In this document: piece after piece, positions 32,556 through 40,501 of the stretch
Position numbering within the stretch: position 1 is the first letter of the stretch
Layout: each line of letters opens with the position of its first letter
DNA from: Thermoleophilaceae bacterium
GTDB lineage: Bacteria > Actinomycetota > Thermoleophilia > Solirubrobacterales > Thermoleophilaceae
Direction of reading: 5' to 3'
Assembly (NCBI GenBank): GCA_014534235.1
Contig: JACVRW010000013.1
Coordinates: 1-42,874 of the forward strand
Length of the DNA: 42,874 nucleotides
The notes under the pieces: generated by a model
Databases searched by the model: none
What the model saw: only the letters and a program-made list of their open reading frames with translations
Told to the model about the DNA's origin: nothing
Made by a program: the position numbers and the translations under genes

Positions 32556-34574
32556 GCCCGTCGCGGCGTGTCCGGGTAGGGCAGGTCCTCGGTGGTGAGC
32601 CAGAAGTCGATGGCGTGCCTTGCCATGTAGTCGAGCGCGAAGCCCGGGGCGAACCAGGGCGCACCGGCGCGCAGGATGGTCCTGTCCGACTTGCCGAGCA
32701 TCTGGATGTGCCCGAGCGGGAGCTCCGAGTCGGGTGCGCCCCAGTAATAGTCGTTGACGCCGAGGGGTCTTCTGGAACTTCGTGTCGTTCGGCGTCTTTG
32801 AGACCGCGATGACGCCCGAGTTGATGTGGGCCATGTAGTTCCGCCCGACCTGATCGGAGCCGTTGGCGAGCCCGCTCGGGTGCCGCTCGCTCGCGGACTT
32901 CAGGAGCAGGGCCGGTGAATGCGCGGCGCCTGCCGAGACGACGACGATGTCGGCGCTGTAGATCTCCTCGCCGCCCTTGCGGTCCACGACGACGCGGTTG
33001 ACCGTACGGCCCGACCCGTTCGTCTCCAGCCGTTCGACCTTGGCGTGCGTTCGGAGCGTCACGTTCTCGTGCCGCAGCGCGGGCCTGATGCAGCATACGT
33101 GGGCGTCGGCCTTGCCGTCCGCCAGGCAGGGGAAGCCGTCGAAGCGGTCGCAGCGGACGCAGCGGCCGGCCTCGAGGTCCTGCTCGTCGAGGTCGACCCC
33201 GACCGGTAGGTGGAACGGCTTGTGACCCATCGCCAGCAAGTCGTCGTGCAGCTGCTGGATGCGCGGCTCGTGGGAGACGGCCGGATAGGGGAAGGGAGCC
33301 GAGCGCCGCGGCTCGGTCGGGCCCTCCCCGGCCTCGCCGTGGACGAGATACATCGCCGTCAGCGGCGCCGGCTCCGGCTCGCCGTCCGCCTGCGCCGGCG
33401 TCGGTCCCCGCCCGCGGCGCAGGAGCGCCAAGCCCATGACGGGGAAGATCAGCACCGACAAGAGGCCCGCGCCGATCAGGGCCGCGCTCTCCGCGGCGTC
33501 GATCAGACCGAGCTCCTGACCGATCGAGGTCGCGGCGACGATGAACGGGAGCGAGGTGGGCTGGAGGATGCCTGCGATCGCCGTGCGGCGCCCGTCCACG
33601 AGGCGCCTGTACAGGAGCGCGGGCGCTCCACGCACGACCAGCAGCGCGGCCAGGAAGATCGGCACCATCACGAGGTTCGAGGCGTCCGCCACCAGCGCGT
33701 CGAGGTCGAAGCGGACGCCGCTCGTCACGAAGAACACCGGGATGAAGAAGCCGAACCCGATCGCCTCGAGCTTGCGGCGGAAGTCCGGGTGGGTCATTAC
33801 CTCGTCGCGGTCGAGCAGCGAGATGATCGCGCCCGCGATGAACGCGCCGAGGATCACCTCGAGCCCCAGCTGCTCCGCGACCGCCGCGAAGCCCACGAAC
33901 AGCACGAGCGCCCCGCGCACCCGGATCTGGGCGGTGGTGTCCTGAAGCCGGACGAGGTCGGCCCGGATGCGCGCCGAGCGCTCGGCCCCGCGGACCGCCA
34001 CGAAGACCGCCACGGCCAGGAGCGCGAGCGCGCCGAGCAGGAGCAGCGTCGAGCCGATCCCGCCCTCGCTGGAGAAGAGCAGCGAGAGCAGGATGATCGC
34101 CCCGAAATCGGCGATCGAGGCGGCGGCCACGATCAGCTGTCCGAACGGGGAGCTGATCTCGCCCGCGTCCTTCAGCACCGGGACGATCACCCCAAGCGAG
34201 GTTGCGCACAGGATGATCGCGACGAGCAGGGGCGTCTCCACGAGCCCGCCGGCGCTCAGCGCCAGCCCGACCACCACCGCGATCACGAAGGAGAGCACAA
34301 AGCCGAGCGCGGTCAGCCGCAGCACGGGGCCACGCAGCTTCTCGAACTCGATCTCGAGGCCGGCCAGGAACAGCACGAACGCGAGGCCGATCAGCGCGAC
34401 TACCTCGACCGACTGGTCGATCTCCACGATGCCGAGCAGCGACGGCCCGATCACGATGCCGGCCACGATCTCGAGCACCACAGAGGGCAGCCGAACGCGC
34501 GGGAAGAGGCCGAGCAGGAACGGCGCGGCGAACGCGACCGCCACGACGATCAGGAGATCGGTGAACGACGGCAT
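32358..34574 (-). CDS. KefB-type cation:proton antiporter fused to GMC fragment
   Basis: From the ATG at 34574 the first 420 residues are a full CPA2 antiporter: about 12 membrane segments, with GIVIGPSLLGIVEID, ALIGLAFVLFLAGLEIEFEK, TSLGVIVPVLKDAGE, AASIADFGAIILLSLLF and GAFIAGAIISLLDRDE. It should exchange K+ or Na+ for protons. The frame then passes without a stop, at about 33326, into the middle of a GMC oxidoreductase, so as read the gene encodes 738 residues ending at 32358. No TrkA-N domain follows. The ATG overlaps the stop of the M24 remnant. I see the fused ORF; that it arose by deletion is inference. Confidence 0.75.
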   Translation of the reverse strand: MPSFTDLLIVVAVAFAAPFLLGLFPRVRLPSVVLEIVAGIVIGPSLLGIVEIDQSVEVVALIGLAFVLFLAGLEIEFEKLRGPVLRLTALGFVLSFVIAVVVGLALSAGGLVETPLLVAIILCATSLGVIVPVLKDAGEISSPFGQLIVAAASIADFGAIILLSLLFSSEGGIGSTLLLLGALALLAVAVFVAVRGAERSARIRADLVRLQDTTAQIRVRGALVLFVGFAAVAEQLGLEVILGAFIAGAIISLLDRDEVMTHPDFRRKLEAIGFGFFIPVFFVTSGVRFDLDALVADASNLVMVPIFLAALLVVRGAPALLYRRLVDGRRTAIAGILQPTSLPFIVAATSIGQELGLIDAAESAALIGAGLLSVLIFPVMGLALLRRGRGPTPAQADGEPEPAPLTAMYLVHGEAGEGPTEPRRSAPFPYPAVSHEPRIQQLHDDLLAMGHKPFHLPVGVDLDEQDLEAGRCVRCDRFDGFPCLADGKADAHVCCIRPALRHENVTLRTHAKVERLETNGSGRTVNRVVVDRKGGEEIYSADIVVVSAGAAHSPALLLKSASERHPSGLANGSDQVGRNYMAHINSGVIAVSKTPNDTKFQKTPRRQRLLLGRTRLGAPARAHPDARQVGQDHPARRCALVRPGLRARLHGKARHRLLAHHRGPALPGHAATGMRPKAATAVHGAAIYGAAQVTLPALEIAPPALFWPKEEIAIDAFHHAVYAAATGSAYQLIENGRR
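32552..33326 (-). pseudogene. GMC oxidoreductase, internal fragment with frameshift
   Basis: In frame with the antiporter, the segment from GPTEPRRSAPFPYPAVSHEP through HLPVGVDLDEQDLEAGRCVR, DRFDGFPCLADGKADAHVCC, VVVVSAGAAHSPALLLKSAS to GLANGSDQVGRNYMAHINSG is typical of the middle of a GMC flavoenzyme. The N-terminal GxGxxG FAD loop and the C-terminal His-containing domain are absent. At about 32762-32770 the reading must move by one base (a GGGG run on the plus strand) to continue GVNDYYWGAPDSELPLGHIQ and RHAIDFWLTTEDLP, ending at a TGA at 32552. Confidence 0.72.
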
Positions 34575-35241
34575 CAGAGGCCCCCGCGCTCGGCGGACGC
34601 GACGAGCATGGCTCGCCGCTGGACGGTCGCCCCGACCGGCACGGGGTGGCGGTGAAGGCGGATGCGCTCGTCGGCGGCGGCGAGCAGCACGGTCGCGTCC
34701 ATCGCCCGGCGCCGGCACGCCTCGGCGAGCGCGGCCGCCGCCTCGAGTTCGTTGACCCCAGGCTCTATGGCGGCGGCCGCCTCGCACATCGCGGCGGTGG
34801 CGTCCCGGCCGACCGCTCGCAGGCGCGCCACGGCGTCGCGATCGAGCGTTCGCCGGAGCCGGGCCATGTCGCCCGAGACGTCGGCGGCGCCGGCGACCGG
34901 CACGTCGGCGCCGAGCGGGCGGTCCCCGGCCACATCCCTCAGCGCGCGGGCCGAGCCCTCGTACCAGGGATAGGAGAGCACGTCGAGCTCGGGCGTCTGC
35001 TCGGTTCGCATGCGGGGTGCCTCGATCGTGCTCGTGAGCACCCACGCGTGGTCGGCCGTGACGATGATTTCGACGCCGTCCGCCGCGACACGGTCGACGC
35101 CGGGTTGTCCGCGCCGCCCGTGTACCAGGCAAAGTTCGCGTGACGGCGCAGGAGCACCGCGCCGAGCCCGCGCCGGTCCATCAGCGCGCGGAGGCGGTCG
35201 TGTCGGGCGGCGCGTCCCTCTGCGGCGCTCGGGGAGTGCAT
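34574..35241 (-). pseudogene. M24 (Xaa-Pro peptidase-like) gene, frameshifted and truncated
   Basis: From ATG 35241 the frame encodes RHDRLRALMDRRGLGAVLLR then RHANFAWYTGGADN, the start of a creatinase-N domain. At about 35098-35104 (a CCGGG run) one base is missing and the next frame continues GVDRVAADGVEIIVTADHAW, SYPWYEGSARALRDV to RRAMLVASAERGGL and a TGA at 34574. Related proteins continue for another 130-150 residues with the metal-binding Asp/His/Glu residues; here they are absent, so a peptidase activity is impossible. The stop overlaps the antiporter ATG. It starts 30 bp after the end of the sigma factor gene. Confidence 0.68.
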
Positions 35242-35271
35242 GCCGCAAAGTCGCGCCGGGGCCGCCGGGCG

Positions 35272-35937
35272 TTACGCAGCGACGGTCGGCTCGACGGCGC
35301 CGAAGTAGTCCTCGAGGGCGGAGCGCACCTTGCTCCGGGCCCGGTGAAGCAGCACGCGCTGGTTCCCCTCCGAGACGCCGAGCGCGTCGCAGACCTCGTC
35401 GGCCGGCCAGCCCTCGATGTCGCGCAGCGCGATGACCGTGCGCTGGGCCGGCGGGAGCCGCTCGATCTCGCGGAGGACGAGCTCCCTGGCCTCGGCGCTC
35501 AGCAGGCCCGCCTCCGGCGTCTCCCAGCGGGTCGGCCCGAGCGCCCAGTGGCCGGGCCAGCGGTCGTGGTCCGGCGGGAAAAAGCGGTCCGCGTCCACGG
35601 AGGCCTCCTCGTTTCCGGCCTCCCGCGTGGCGAGCGCCGAGAACGGCACGCTGCGGCGTTCGCGCGCGGCACGCGTGGCGGCGATGTTGGTGAGGATCTT
35701 GAAGATCCAGGTCTTGAGCGAGCTTCGCCCCTCGAAGCGGTCGAGCCCGTGGAGGACGCCGACCCACGTCTCCTGGACGACCTCCTCGGCCACCGCGCGG
35801 CTGCCGGTATAGGTCGTGGCCACGCGGAGTAGCGGCGAGCTGTAGCGGGAGATCAGCTCCACGAAGGCGCCCTCCTCGCCGCGCCGGAGCGCGTCGAGCA
35901 GGTCCACCTCCTCGACCTGGCCGCTAGCCGACAGCAT
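35272..35937 (-). CDS. ECF RNA polymerase sigma factor
   Basis: 221 residues. Region 2 spans about 18-90 (LDALRRGEEGAFVELISRYS, AEEVVQETWVGVLHGLDRFE, SSLKTWIFKILTNIAATRAA); a linker of 45 residues follows, and region 4 covers about 145-205 (LLSAEARELVLREIERLPPA, ALRDIEGWPADEVCDALGVS, RVLLHRARSKVRSAL). The protein belongs to the ECF (group 4) sigma-70 family. Upstream and overlapping by 14 bp is an 80-residue gene of unknown function; no zf-HC2 anti-sigma lies adjacent, but one is 5.2 kb away. It probably directs transcription of stress or envelope genes. Confidence 0.93.
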   Translation of the reverse strand: MLSASGQVEEVDLLDALRRGEEGAFVELISRYSSPLLRVATTYTGSRAVAEEVVQETWVGVLHGLDRFEGRSSLKTWIFKILTNIAATRAARERRSVPFSALATREAGNEEASVDADRFFPPDHDRWPGHWALGPTRWETPEAGLLSAEARELVLREIERLPPAQRTVIALRDIEGWPADEVCDALGVSEGNQRVLLHRARSKVRSALEDYFGAVEPTVAA

Positions 35938-36166
35938 TGACGCTCTCCAGCTCGATGCCGAGGCCCCGGATGCGGTCGAGCAGGCCGTGCAGCTGCGACT
36001 GGTCGACGAAGTCGCCCTCGAGGGCGGTGCGTCCCGGGAGAGCCTCGACGCTCAAGTCCTCGAAGGCCGACGCGAAGGACTCGGTGAGACGGCCCTTGAC
36101 GACGATGCGGTAGCGGGTGGGGCTCACGACGAGCAGCCTCCACGACGGCGGGTGCTCTGTCTTCAC
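35924..36166 (-). CDS. Small protein overlapping the ECF sigma factor gene
   Basis: 80 residues: MKTEHPPSWRLLVVSPTRYR then IVVKGRLTESFASAFEDLSV and DFVDQSQLHGLLDRIRGLGI. Alternating hydrophobic strands and a C-terminal helix suggest an alpha/beta fold; no transmembrane segment or zinc motif is present, so it is not a zf-HC2 anti-sigma. It precedes the sigma gene and its stop lies inside the sigma start, so the pair is probably made as one unit. It may be a regulator of the sigma factor, which is a guess from position. It is divergent from the EamA gene, with a palindrome between. Confidence 0.7.
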   Translation of the reverse strand: MKTEHPPSWRLLVVSPTRYRIVVKGRLTESFASAFEDLSVEALPGRTALEGDFVDQSQLHGLLDRIRGLGIELESVNAVG

Positions 36167-36175
36167 CCACGGCGT

Positions 36176-36195
36176 GATCTCACCCGGGTGAAATC
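36176..36195. promoter_or_regulatory. Palindromic operator between sigma unit and EamA gene
   Basis: GAT-N-TCACCCGGGTGA-N-ATC is a 20-bp dyad whose core TCACCCGGGTGA (36180-36191) is a perfect palindrome. It lies 10 bp before the start of the 80-residue gene (minus) and 36 bp before the EamA gene (plus), inside the 65-bp divergent region. A TTCACCC half-site repeats at 36162-36168. Likely a regulator binding site; the factor is unknown. Confidence 0.55.
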
Positions 36196-36231
36196 CTTGC
36201 CCACCGGTGCCCGCGGCCGTACGGTGGCGTC

Positions 36232-37077
36232 ATGCAGGCGATCGCCGGCGGGCTGGGCGCCGCCCTCGTGTTCGCGACGGTCACCCTGTGCAATTCGCGC
36301 TCGAGCCGCATGATCGGTCCGGGACCGCTTCTGGCCTGGGTGATGCTGATCGGCCTGGCGATCACCGGTCCGGGAGTGATCCTGGAGGGTGTGCCAGACG
36401 ACCTCGACGCGGAGTCGGGTGCATGGCTCGTCGTCGCCGGGGTCGGCAACGTAGTGGGGCTTCTGCTCGCGTACGCCGCCCTTCGCTCTGGCAAGGTCGG
36501 AATCGTCGCGCCGCTCGTCTCGACCCAGGGCGCGATCGCCGCGGTGATCGCCGTGATCGCCGGGGAGAGCATCTCGCTGGCCGCTGGGATCGCGCTGGCT
36601 GGGGTCGCCTGCGGTGTCTTTCTCGCCGGCGTCGCTCCCGAGGCGGAGTCCGGCGAGCGCCACGAGGGCAGAGCCACGCTCCTCGCGCTCGGCGCCGCGG
36701 TCGCCATCGGCTGGAGCCTCTACGCCACCGCCCGGGCCAGCATCGAGCTGCCCGTCGTCTGGGCGCTGTTTCCGTCTCGCTTGATCGGCGTGGCGGTGGT
36801 GACGGTGCCGGTGGCGCTGCACTCCGGGATGAGGATGTCCCGCGCGGCCCTGCCGCTCGTGCTCACCTCCGGCGTGTGCGAGGTGCTCGGTTTCGCGCTG
36901 TTCGCCTGGGGCGCTCGCGACGCAATCGCGGTCAGCGCCGTGCTCGCCTCGCAGTTCGCCGCGATCGCCGCGGTGGCCGCCTACGTGCTCTTCCGAGAGC
37001 GGCTCGCGCCGGCGCAGGTGGCGGGCGTCGTCGTAGTGGTCGCCGGGGTGGGCGCGCTGACCGGCATCCAGACGTAG
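36232..37077 (+). CDS. EamA/DMT-family transporter
   Basis: 281 residues with about ten hydrophobic segments and two related five-helix halves, as in drug/metabolite transporters. Segments include GGLGAALVFATVTLCNSRSS, GVGNVVGLLLAYAALRSGKV followed by GIVAPLVSTQGAIAAVIAVI in half one, and GFALFAWGARDAIAVSAVLA, SQFAAIAAVAAYVLF plus ERLAPAQVAGVVVVVAGVGA in half two. These proteins export metabolites or move amino acids and nucleotide sugars; the substrate is unknown. ATG start, divergent from the sigma unit and convergent with the LuxR regulator. Confidence 0.88.
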   Translation: MQAIAGGLGAALVFATVTLCNSRSSRMIGPGPLLAWVMLIGLAITGPGVILEGVPDDLDAESGAWLVVAGVGNVVGLLLAYAALRSGKVGIVAPLVSTQGAIAAVIAVIAGESISLAAGIALAGVACGVFLAGVAPEAESGERHEGRATLLALGAAVAIGWSLYATARASIELPVVWALFPSRLIGVAVVTVPVALHSGMRMSRAALPLVLTSGVCEVLGFALFAWGARDAIAVSAVLASQFAAIAAVAAYVLFRERLAPAQVAGVVVVVAGVGALTGIQT

Positions 37078-37152
37078 GCCGCATCGCTGTGGCATGTAGG
37101 GGCCGCACAGCGACCACCAGGTGACACCGCGCCGCGGGAAGAGCGCGCGCGC

Positions 37153-39417
37153 CTACAGCAGCCCGGCCTCGCGCGCCCGTCCCACCGCCTCCTCCCGCGT
37201 CGAGGCGCCGAGCTTCCGGTAGATGCCGCGCATGTGGGTCTTGACCGTGTCGAGCGAGACGAAGAGGGCATCCGCGATCTCGCGGCGCGAGAGCTGTCCG
37301 GCCAGCAGCCGCAGGACGCTCAGCTCGCGCTCGGTCAGCTCGTCGCCGCGCTCCGGCGCCCGCGGCGTGGGGCGCACGGCGCGCTCCGCCGCGGAGAGCG
37401 CGCGCTGCAGGACGCCGACGTCCGGACAGCCCGCAACGGTCTGCCGTGCCTCCCCGAGCAACTCCCTGGCCTCCTCGCGGTCCCCGCGCGACTGCCGTAC
37501 CTGCGCAAGCGCCAGCAGCGCCGCCGAGAGCTCCACAGCGCCGGCGCCGCGGCGGGCGAGCTCGAGCGCGCGCGCCAGGTCGCGATCGGCCTCTTCGAGC
37601 CGCCCCCGGCGCTCGTCCACCTCTCCGCGAGCCAGGTGCCCCATCATCGTCACGAAGTGCTCAAGGAATCCGGGGTCGTCGCTCAGCTCGGTGGCCGCGC
37701 GGCCGAGCCGGTCGCCTCGGTCGAGCTGACCACGAGACACCTGTATCAGCGCGAGGTAGCCGAGAACATAGCTCTGCCCGAGGTCGTTTCCCGCGGCGGC
37801 GGCCAGCTCGGCGGCGGGCTCGAGCGTGGCCAGCGCGTCGGCGAGCTCGCCGCGCCAGTACTGGGTGACACCGAGGATGCAGTGGGCGACGAAGCGCTCG
37901 AACGACTCACCCTCCGGCTCGAGCTCGAGGACCCGCCGCGCTGCACTCTGTGCCCTACCGAGGTCGCCGGCCTTGAAGCTGTGCACCGCGCGGAGAACCG
38001 CGGCGCCCGAGCCGCCTTCCGCCTCGGCGCCCTCGATCCAGCGCTCCGCCTCGGCCATGCGTCCTCGGTCGAGCGCCAGCCAGGCGCCCGCCTCGCACAG
38101 ACGGTGATCGGCTTGAACCGCCTCGGGTGGAAGCGCCCCGAGCCAGCGTGCCACCGTGTCGAGCCTGCCCTGATTGAACGCGTCGTTCCAGTGCAGGGCG
38201 ATGAGCTCGCGAGCGCCGTCCACGTCGCCGGCGGCGGTCGCGTGCTCGATCGCCTCGGCGACGAACCCTTGCGCCCGATACCAGTCGTGGGCGCGGTGGT
38301 GAAGCTCCGACACCGACTGCGGATCCGTCCGCCGTAGCTCGTGGCGGAGCAGCTCGCCGAAGAGATGGTGGTAGCGGTACCAGTCGCGGGTCCTGTCGAG
38401 CGGCACGAGGAAGAGGTTCTGGCGCTCCAACCGCTCGAGCACGCGCGCGGAGCCCTCGACGCCGGTGACCGCGTCGCAGAGCGGACCGCAGAAGCGCTCG
38501 AGGATCGACGTCCGCAGGAGGAACTCGCGCAGGTCGTCGGGCTGCCCGGCGAGCACCTCCGAGGACAGGTAATCCACGATCTGGCGGTCGTCTCCCGCAA
38601 ACGACTCGATGAAGTCGCGGGCGTCCCGGCGGCCGCGCAGCGAGAGCGCGGCGAGGTAGAGGCCCGCCGCCCAGCCCTCGGTGCGGCGCTGGAGGCGGGC
38701 CACGTCGTTCATCTCCAGGCCGAGGCGCAGAACTCCGTTCAAGAGCGCGCGCGTCTCCGCATCGCTGAAGCGGAGCTGCGCCGCCCGGACCTCGGTGATC
38801 TCGCCCCGGGCGCGATAGCGCCCCAGCGGCAGCGGTGGATCGGCGCGCGTGGCGAGCGCCAGGTGCAGCGAATCCGGCATGTGGTCAATGAAGTAGTCGA
38901 GCGATTCGTGGATCCGGGGCTCGCCGATCAAGTGGTAGTCGTCGAGCACGAGGACGACTCGGCGTTCGCGCGCGGCCAGGTCGTTCACGAGGAGCGGCAG
39001 CACGACCGCCACGAGGCTCACGCCCGTCGCCCGAAGCGTGGCGAGCGCCGAGGCGCCAACCCCGGGCTCGACGGTGCGGAGCGCCTCGATCACCCCGGCC
39101 CAGAAGCGGACCGGATCGTTGTCGGCCCGGTCCAGCGAGAGCCACGCGAACGGGCGCTCCTCTCGCGCCGACGCGTTCCACTCGGCCAGCAGGGTGGTCT
39201 TCCCGAACCCGGGCGGGGCGGCCAGCAGGGTCATCTTCCTGGTGCCGTCCGCCGTAAGGGCACCGATCAGCGCCTCGCGCGGCACGAGCCCGCGCCGCGG
39301 CGAGGGGACGTGCAGCTTGGTGGCGGCGATAACCGCCCCGGAGTCCGGAACTGCTTCCTGAGGGGCGTCCGTCGGCGCCTCCACGAGTCTGCCATCGACG
39401 CTAGCCGAGCCCCGCAC
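37153..39417 (-). CDS. LuxR-family ATP-binding regulator (MalT/LAL type)
   Basis: 754 residues. The N-terminus ATKLHVPSPRRGLVPREALI is the MalT-like start; the STAND ATPase has Walker A LLAAPPGFGKTTLLAEWNAS near residue 64 and Walker B VVLVLDDYHLIGEP near 154. A long helical repeat region (TPR-like, about 400-680) includes GRMAEAERWIEGAEAEGGSG and repeats of ALATLEP-like helices. The C-terminal LuxR helix-turn-helix reads LTERELSVLRLLAGQLSRRE, IADALFVSLDTVKTHM and RGIYRKLGASTREEAV. The ligand and targets are unknown. GTG start. Large regulators of this type usually act on a few promoters in response to a small molecule. Confidence 0.92.
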   Translation of the reverse strand: MRGSASVDGRLVEAPTDAPQEAVPDSGAVIAATKLHVPSPRRGLVPREALIGALTADGTRKMTLLAAPPGFGKTTLLAEWNASAREERPFAWLSLDRADNDPVRFWAGVIEALRTVEPGVGASALATLRATGVSLVAVVLPLLVNDLAARERRVVLVLDDYHLIGEPRIHESLDYFIDHMPDSLHLALATRADPPLPLGRYRARGEITEVRAAQLRFSDAETRALLNGVLRLGLEMNDVARLQRRTEGWAAGLYLAALSLRGRRDARDFIESFAGDDRQIVDYLSSEVLAGQPDDLREFLLRTSILERFCGPLCDAVTGVEGSARVLERLERQNLFLVPLDRTRDWYRYHHLFGELLRHELRRTDPQSVSELHHRAHDWYRAQGFVAEAIEHATAAGDVDGARELIALHWNDAFNQGRLDTVARWLGALPPEAVQADHRLCEAGAWLALDRGRMAEAERWIEGAEAEGGSGAAVLRAVHSFKAGDLGRAQSAARRVLELEPEGESFERFVAHCILGVTQYWRGELADALATLEPAAELAAAAGNDLGQSYVLGYLALIQVSRGQLDRGDRLGRAATELSDDPGFLEHFVTMMGHLARGEVDERRGRLEEADRDLARALELARRGAGAVELSAALLALAQVRQSRGDREEARELLGEARQTVAGCPDVGVLQRALSAAERAVRPTPRAPERGDELTERELSVLRLLAGQLSRREIADALFVSLDTVKTHMRGIYRKLGASTREEAVGRAREAGLL

Positions 39418-39515
39418 CGCTGTAAAGCGGCGCGGACGTCCCGGTACCCGCGCGGGACCCGGCGCGGGCGCTCCAGCTCCGCGGCCGTCCGAGCCGCACG
39501 CCCGCTACGCGCGCC

Positions 39516-39965
39516 TCAGAATCGTCCCCCCGGCCATGGCGCGCCCGCGTAGCGCTCGATCGGGGGCCCGACGGGAGGCGGCACCTCGCAGAAGAGGTCC
39601 GTCCGCACGACCGTGCCGGGGAAGAGCCGCGCAAACGGGTCGTCGGCGAAGCGGGCGGGATCGCGCGCGACCGTGATCGCGCCGCCGTAGCGACTCGCGT
39701 CGATCGCGAAGGTGGATAGGCAGACATAGTCGCGCCCGAGCAGCGGTATCCACCAAGCCAGCGCGTCGCGGCGCGCCTGCTGCACCTCGGGCTCGTCGAA
39801 GCGCAGGGCTGCCTCGCGGTCGGCGAGCGCGCAGACGTTGGCGTAGGCTCCGGCGACCGGCTGCCCTTCGAGGCAGCGGGCGTCGATCCGCAGGCGGCGT
39901 CCGCGAGCGCTCGGATCGGCGCTCAACCGCTCGCCGTCGAACACGACGAAGGCGAACGGCCTCAC
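39516..39965 (-). CDS. Conserved-looking protein of unknown function in redox operon
   Basis: 149 residues from the GTG at 39965, which overlaps the peroxiredoxin stop (GTGA). It reads RPFAFVVFDGERLSADPSAR, RCLEGQPVAGAYANVCALAD, WWIPLLGRDYVCLSTFAIDA and FPGTVVRTDLFCEVPPPVGP. Four cysteines are scattered but not in a CxxC. I recognise no domain; the acidic/aromatic pattern suggests a soluble alpha/beta protein. It is last in the operon after the anti-sigma-like, DM13 and peroxiredoxin genes, so a redox-related role is inferred from context only. A TTG at 39983 is an alternative start. Confidence 0.6.
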   Translation of the reverse strand: MRPFAFVVFDGERLSADPSARGRRLRIDARCLEGQPVAGAYANVCALADREAALRFDEPEVQQARRDALAWWIPLLGRDYVCLSTFAIDASRYGGAITVARDPARFADDPFARLFPGTVVRTDLFCEVPPPVGPPIERYAGAPWPGGRF

Positions 39966-40501
39966 TGGGCGGGCAGCTCCCAATCGGTGCGGATCCGGCG
40001 CGAGATCTCTCGCATGTCGCGGCGGAGCTCCTCAAGCGTGGCGCGCCCCCAGTACCAGTAGCCGTTGTAGGCCCGGTGGATCCTGAGGTCCGGGAACAGC
40101 GTGAAGCCGGCCGGGCGGTACGGGTGGTGCACGGTGTCGGTGCCCTCGAGCAGCCCCAACCGGGGGAGCCAGCGGCGCTCGGCGTCGGAGAGGAAGGTGA
40201 AGCGCGCACCGAGCCCGGCCCGGAAGGCCGACTGCACCTCCGGAGGGTCGACGCTGACGACCACGATGCGCGTGTAGGCCACCTCCACCTCGTCCTGGAG
40301 CCGACAGAGCTCCCGTATGTAGCGCTGCTCCTTGGGGCACCACCAGCCGCGTGAGGTGAACAGCGCAAGCGGATCGCCGCCCGCGACCTCGGAGAGCCGC
40401 CGCTCCCGTCCCGTGTGGTCGGGGAGGTCCAGGTCGGGAAAGGTCCCGCCCGGCTTCAGCGAAGCGGAGCGCGCGCGAAGTTCACCGAGAACGCCCGGCA
40501 C
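39962..40501 (-). CDS. Peroxiredoxin-like (AhpC/TSA) protein
   Basis: 179 residues. The start LKPGGTFPDLDLPDHTGRER and the motif FTSRGWWCPKEQRYIRELC (peroxidatic Cys near residue 55) are peroxiredoxin features; VVVSVDPPEVQSAFRAGLGA and FTFLSDAERRWLPRLGLLEG follow the thioredoxin fold. The Cys at the end of IRELC, 10 residues on, could be a resolving partner. It would reduce peroxides with thioredoxin as donor. The GTG start overlaps the DM13 gene by 46 bp and the stop overlaps the next gene by 4 bp. Confidence 0.85.
   Translation of the reverse strand: MPGVLGELRARSASLKPGGTFPDLDLPDHTGRERRLSEVAGGDPLALFTSRGWWCPKEQRYIRELCRLQDEVEVAYTRIVVVSVDPPEVQSAFRAGLGARFTFLSDAERRWLPRLGLLEGTDTVHHPYRPAGFTLFPDLRIHRAYNGYWYWGRATLEELRRDMREISRRIRTDWELPAQ

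Noticed and set aside
36232-37095. Long minus-strand frame opposite the EamA gene
   Set aside because: Composition (Arg/His/Gly-rich, no domain) is typical of antisense shadows in GC-rich genes.
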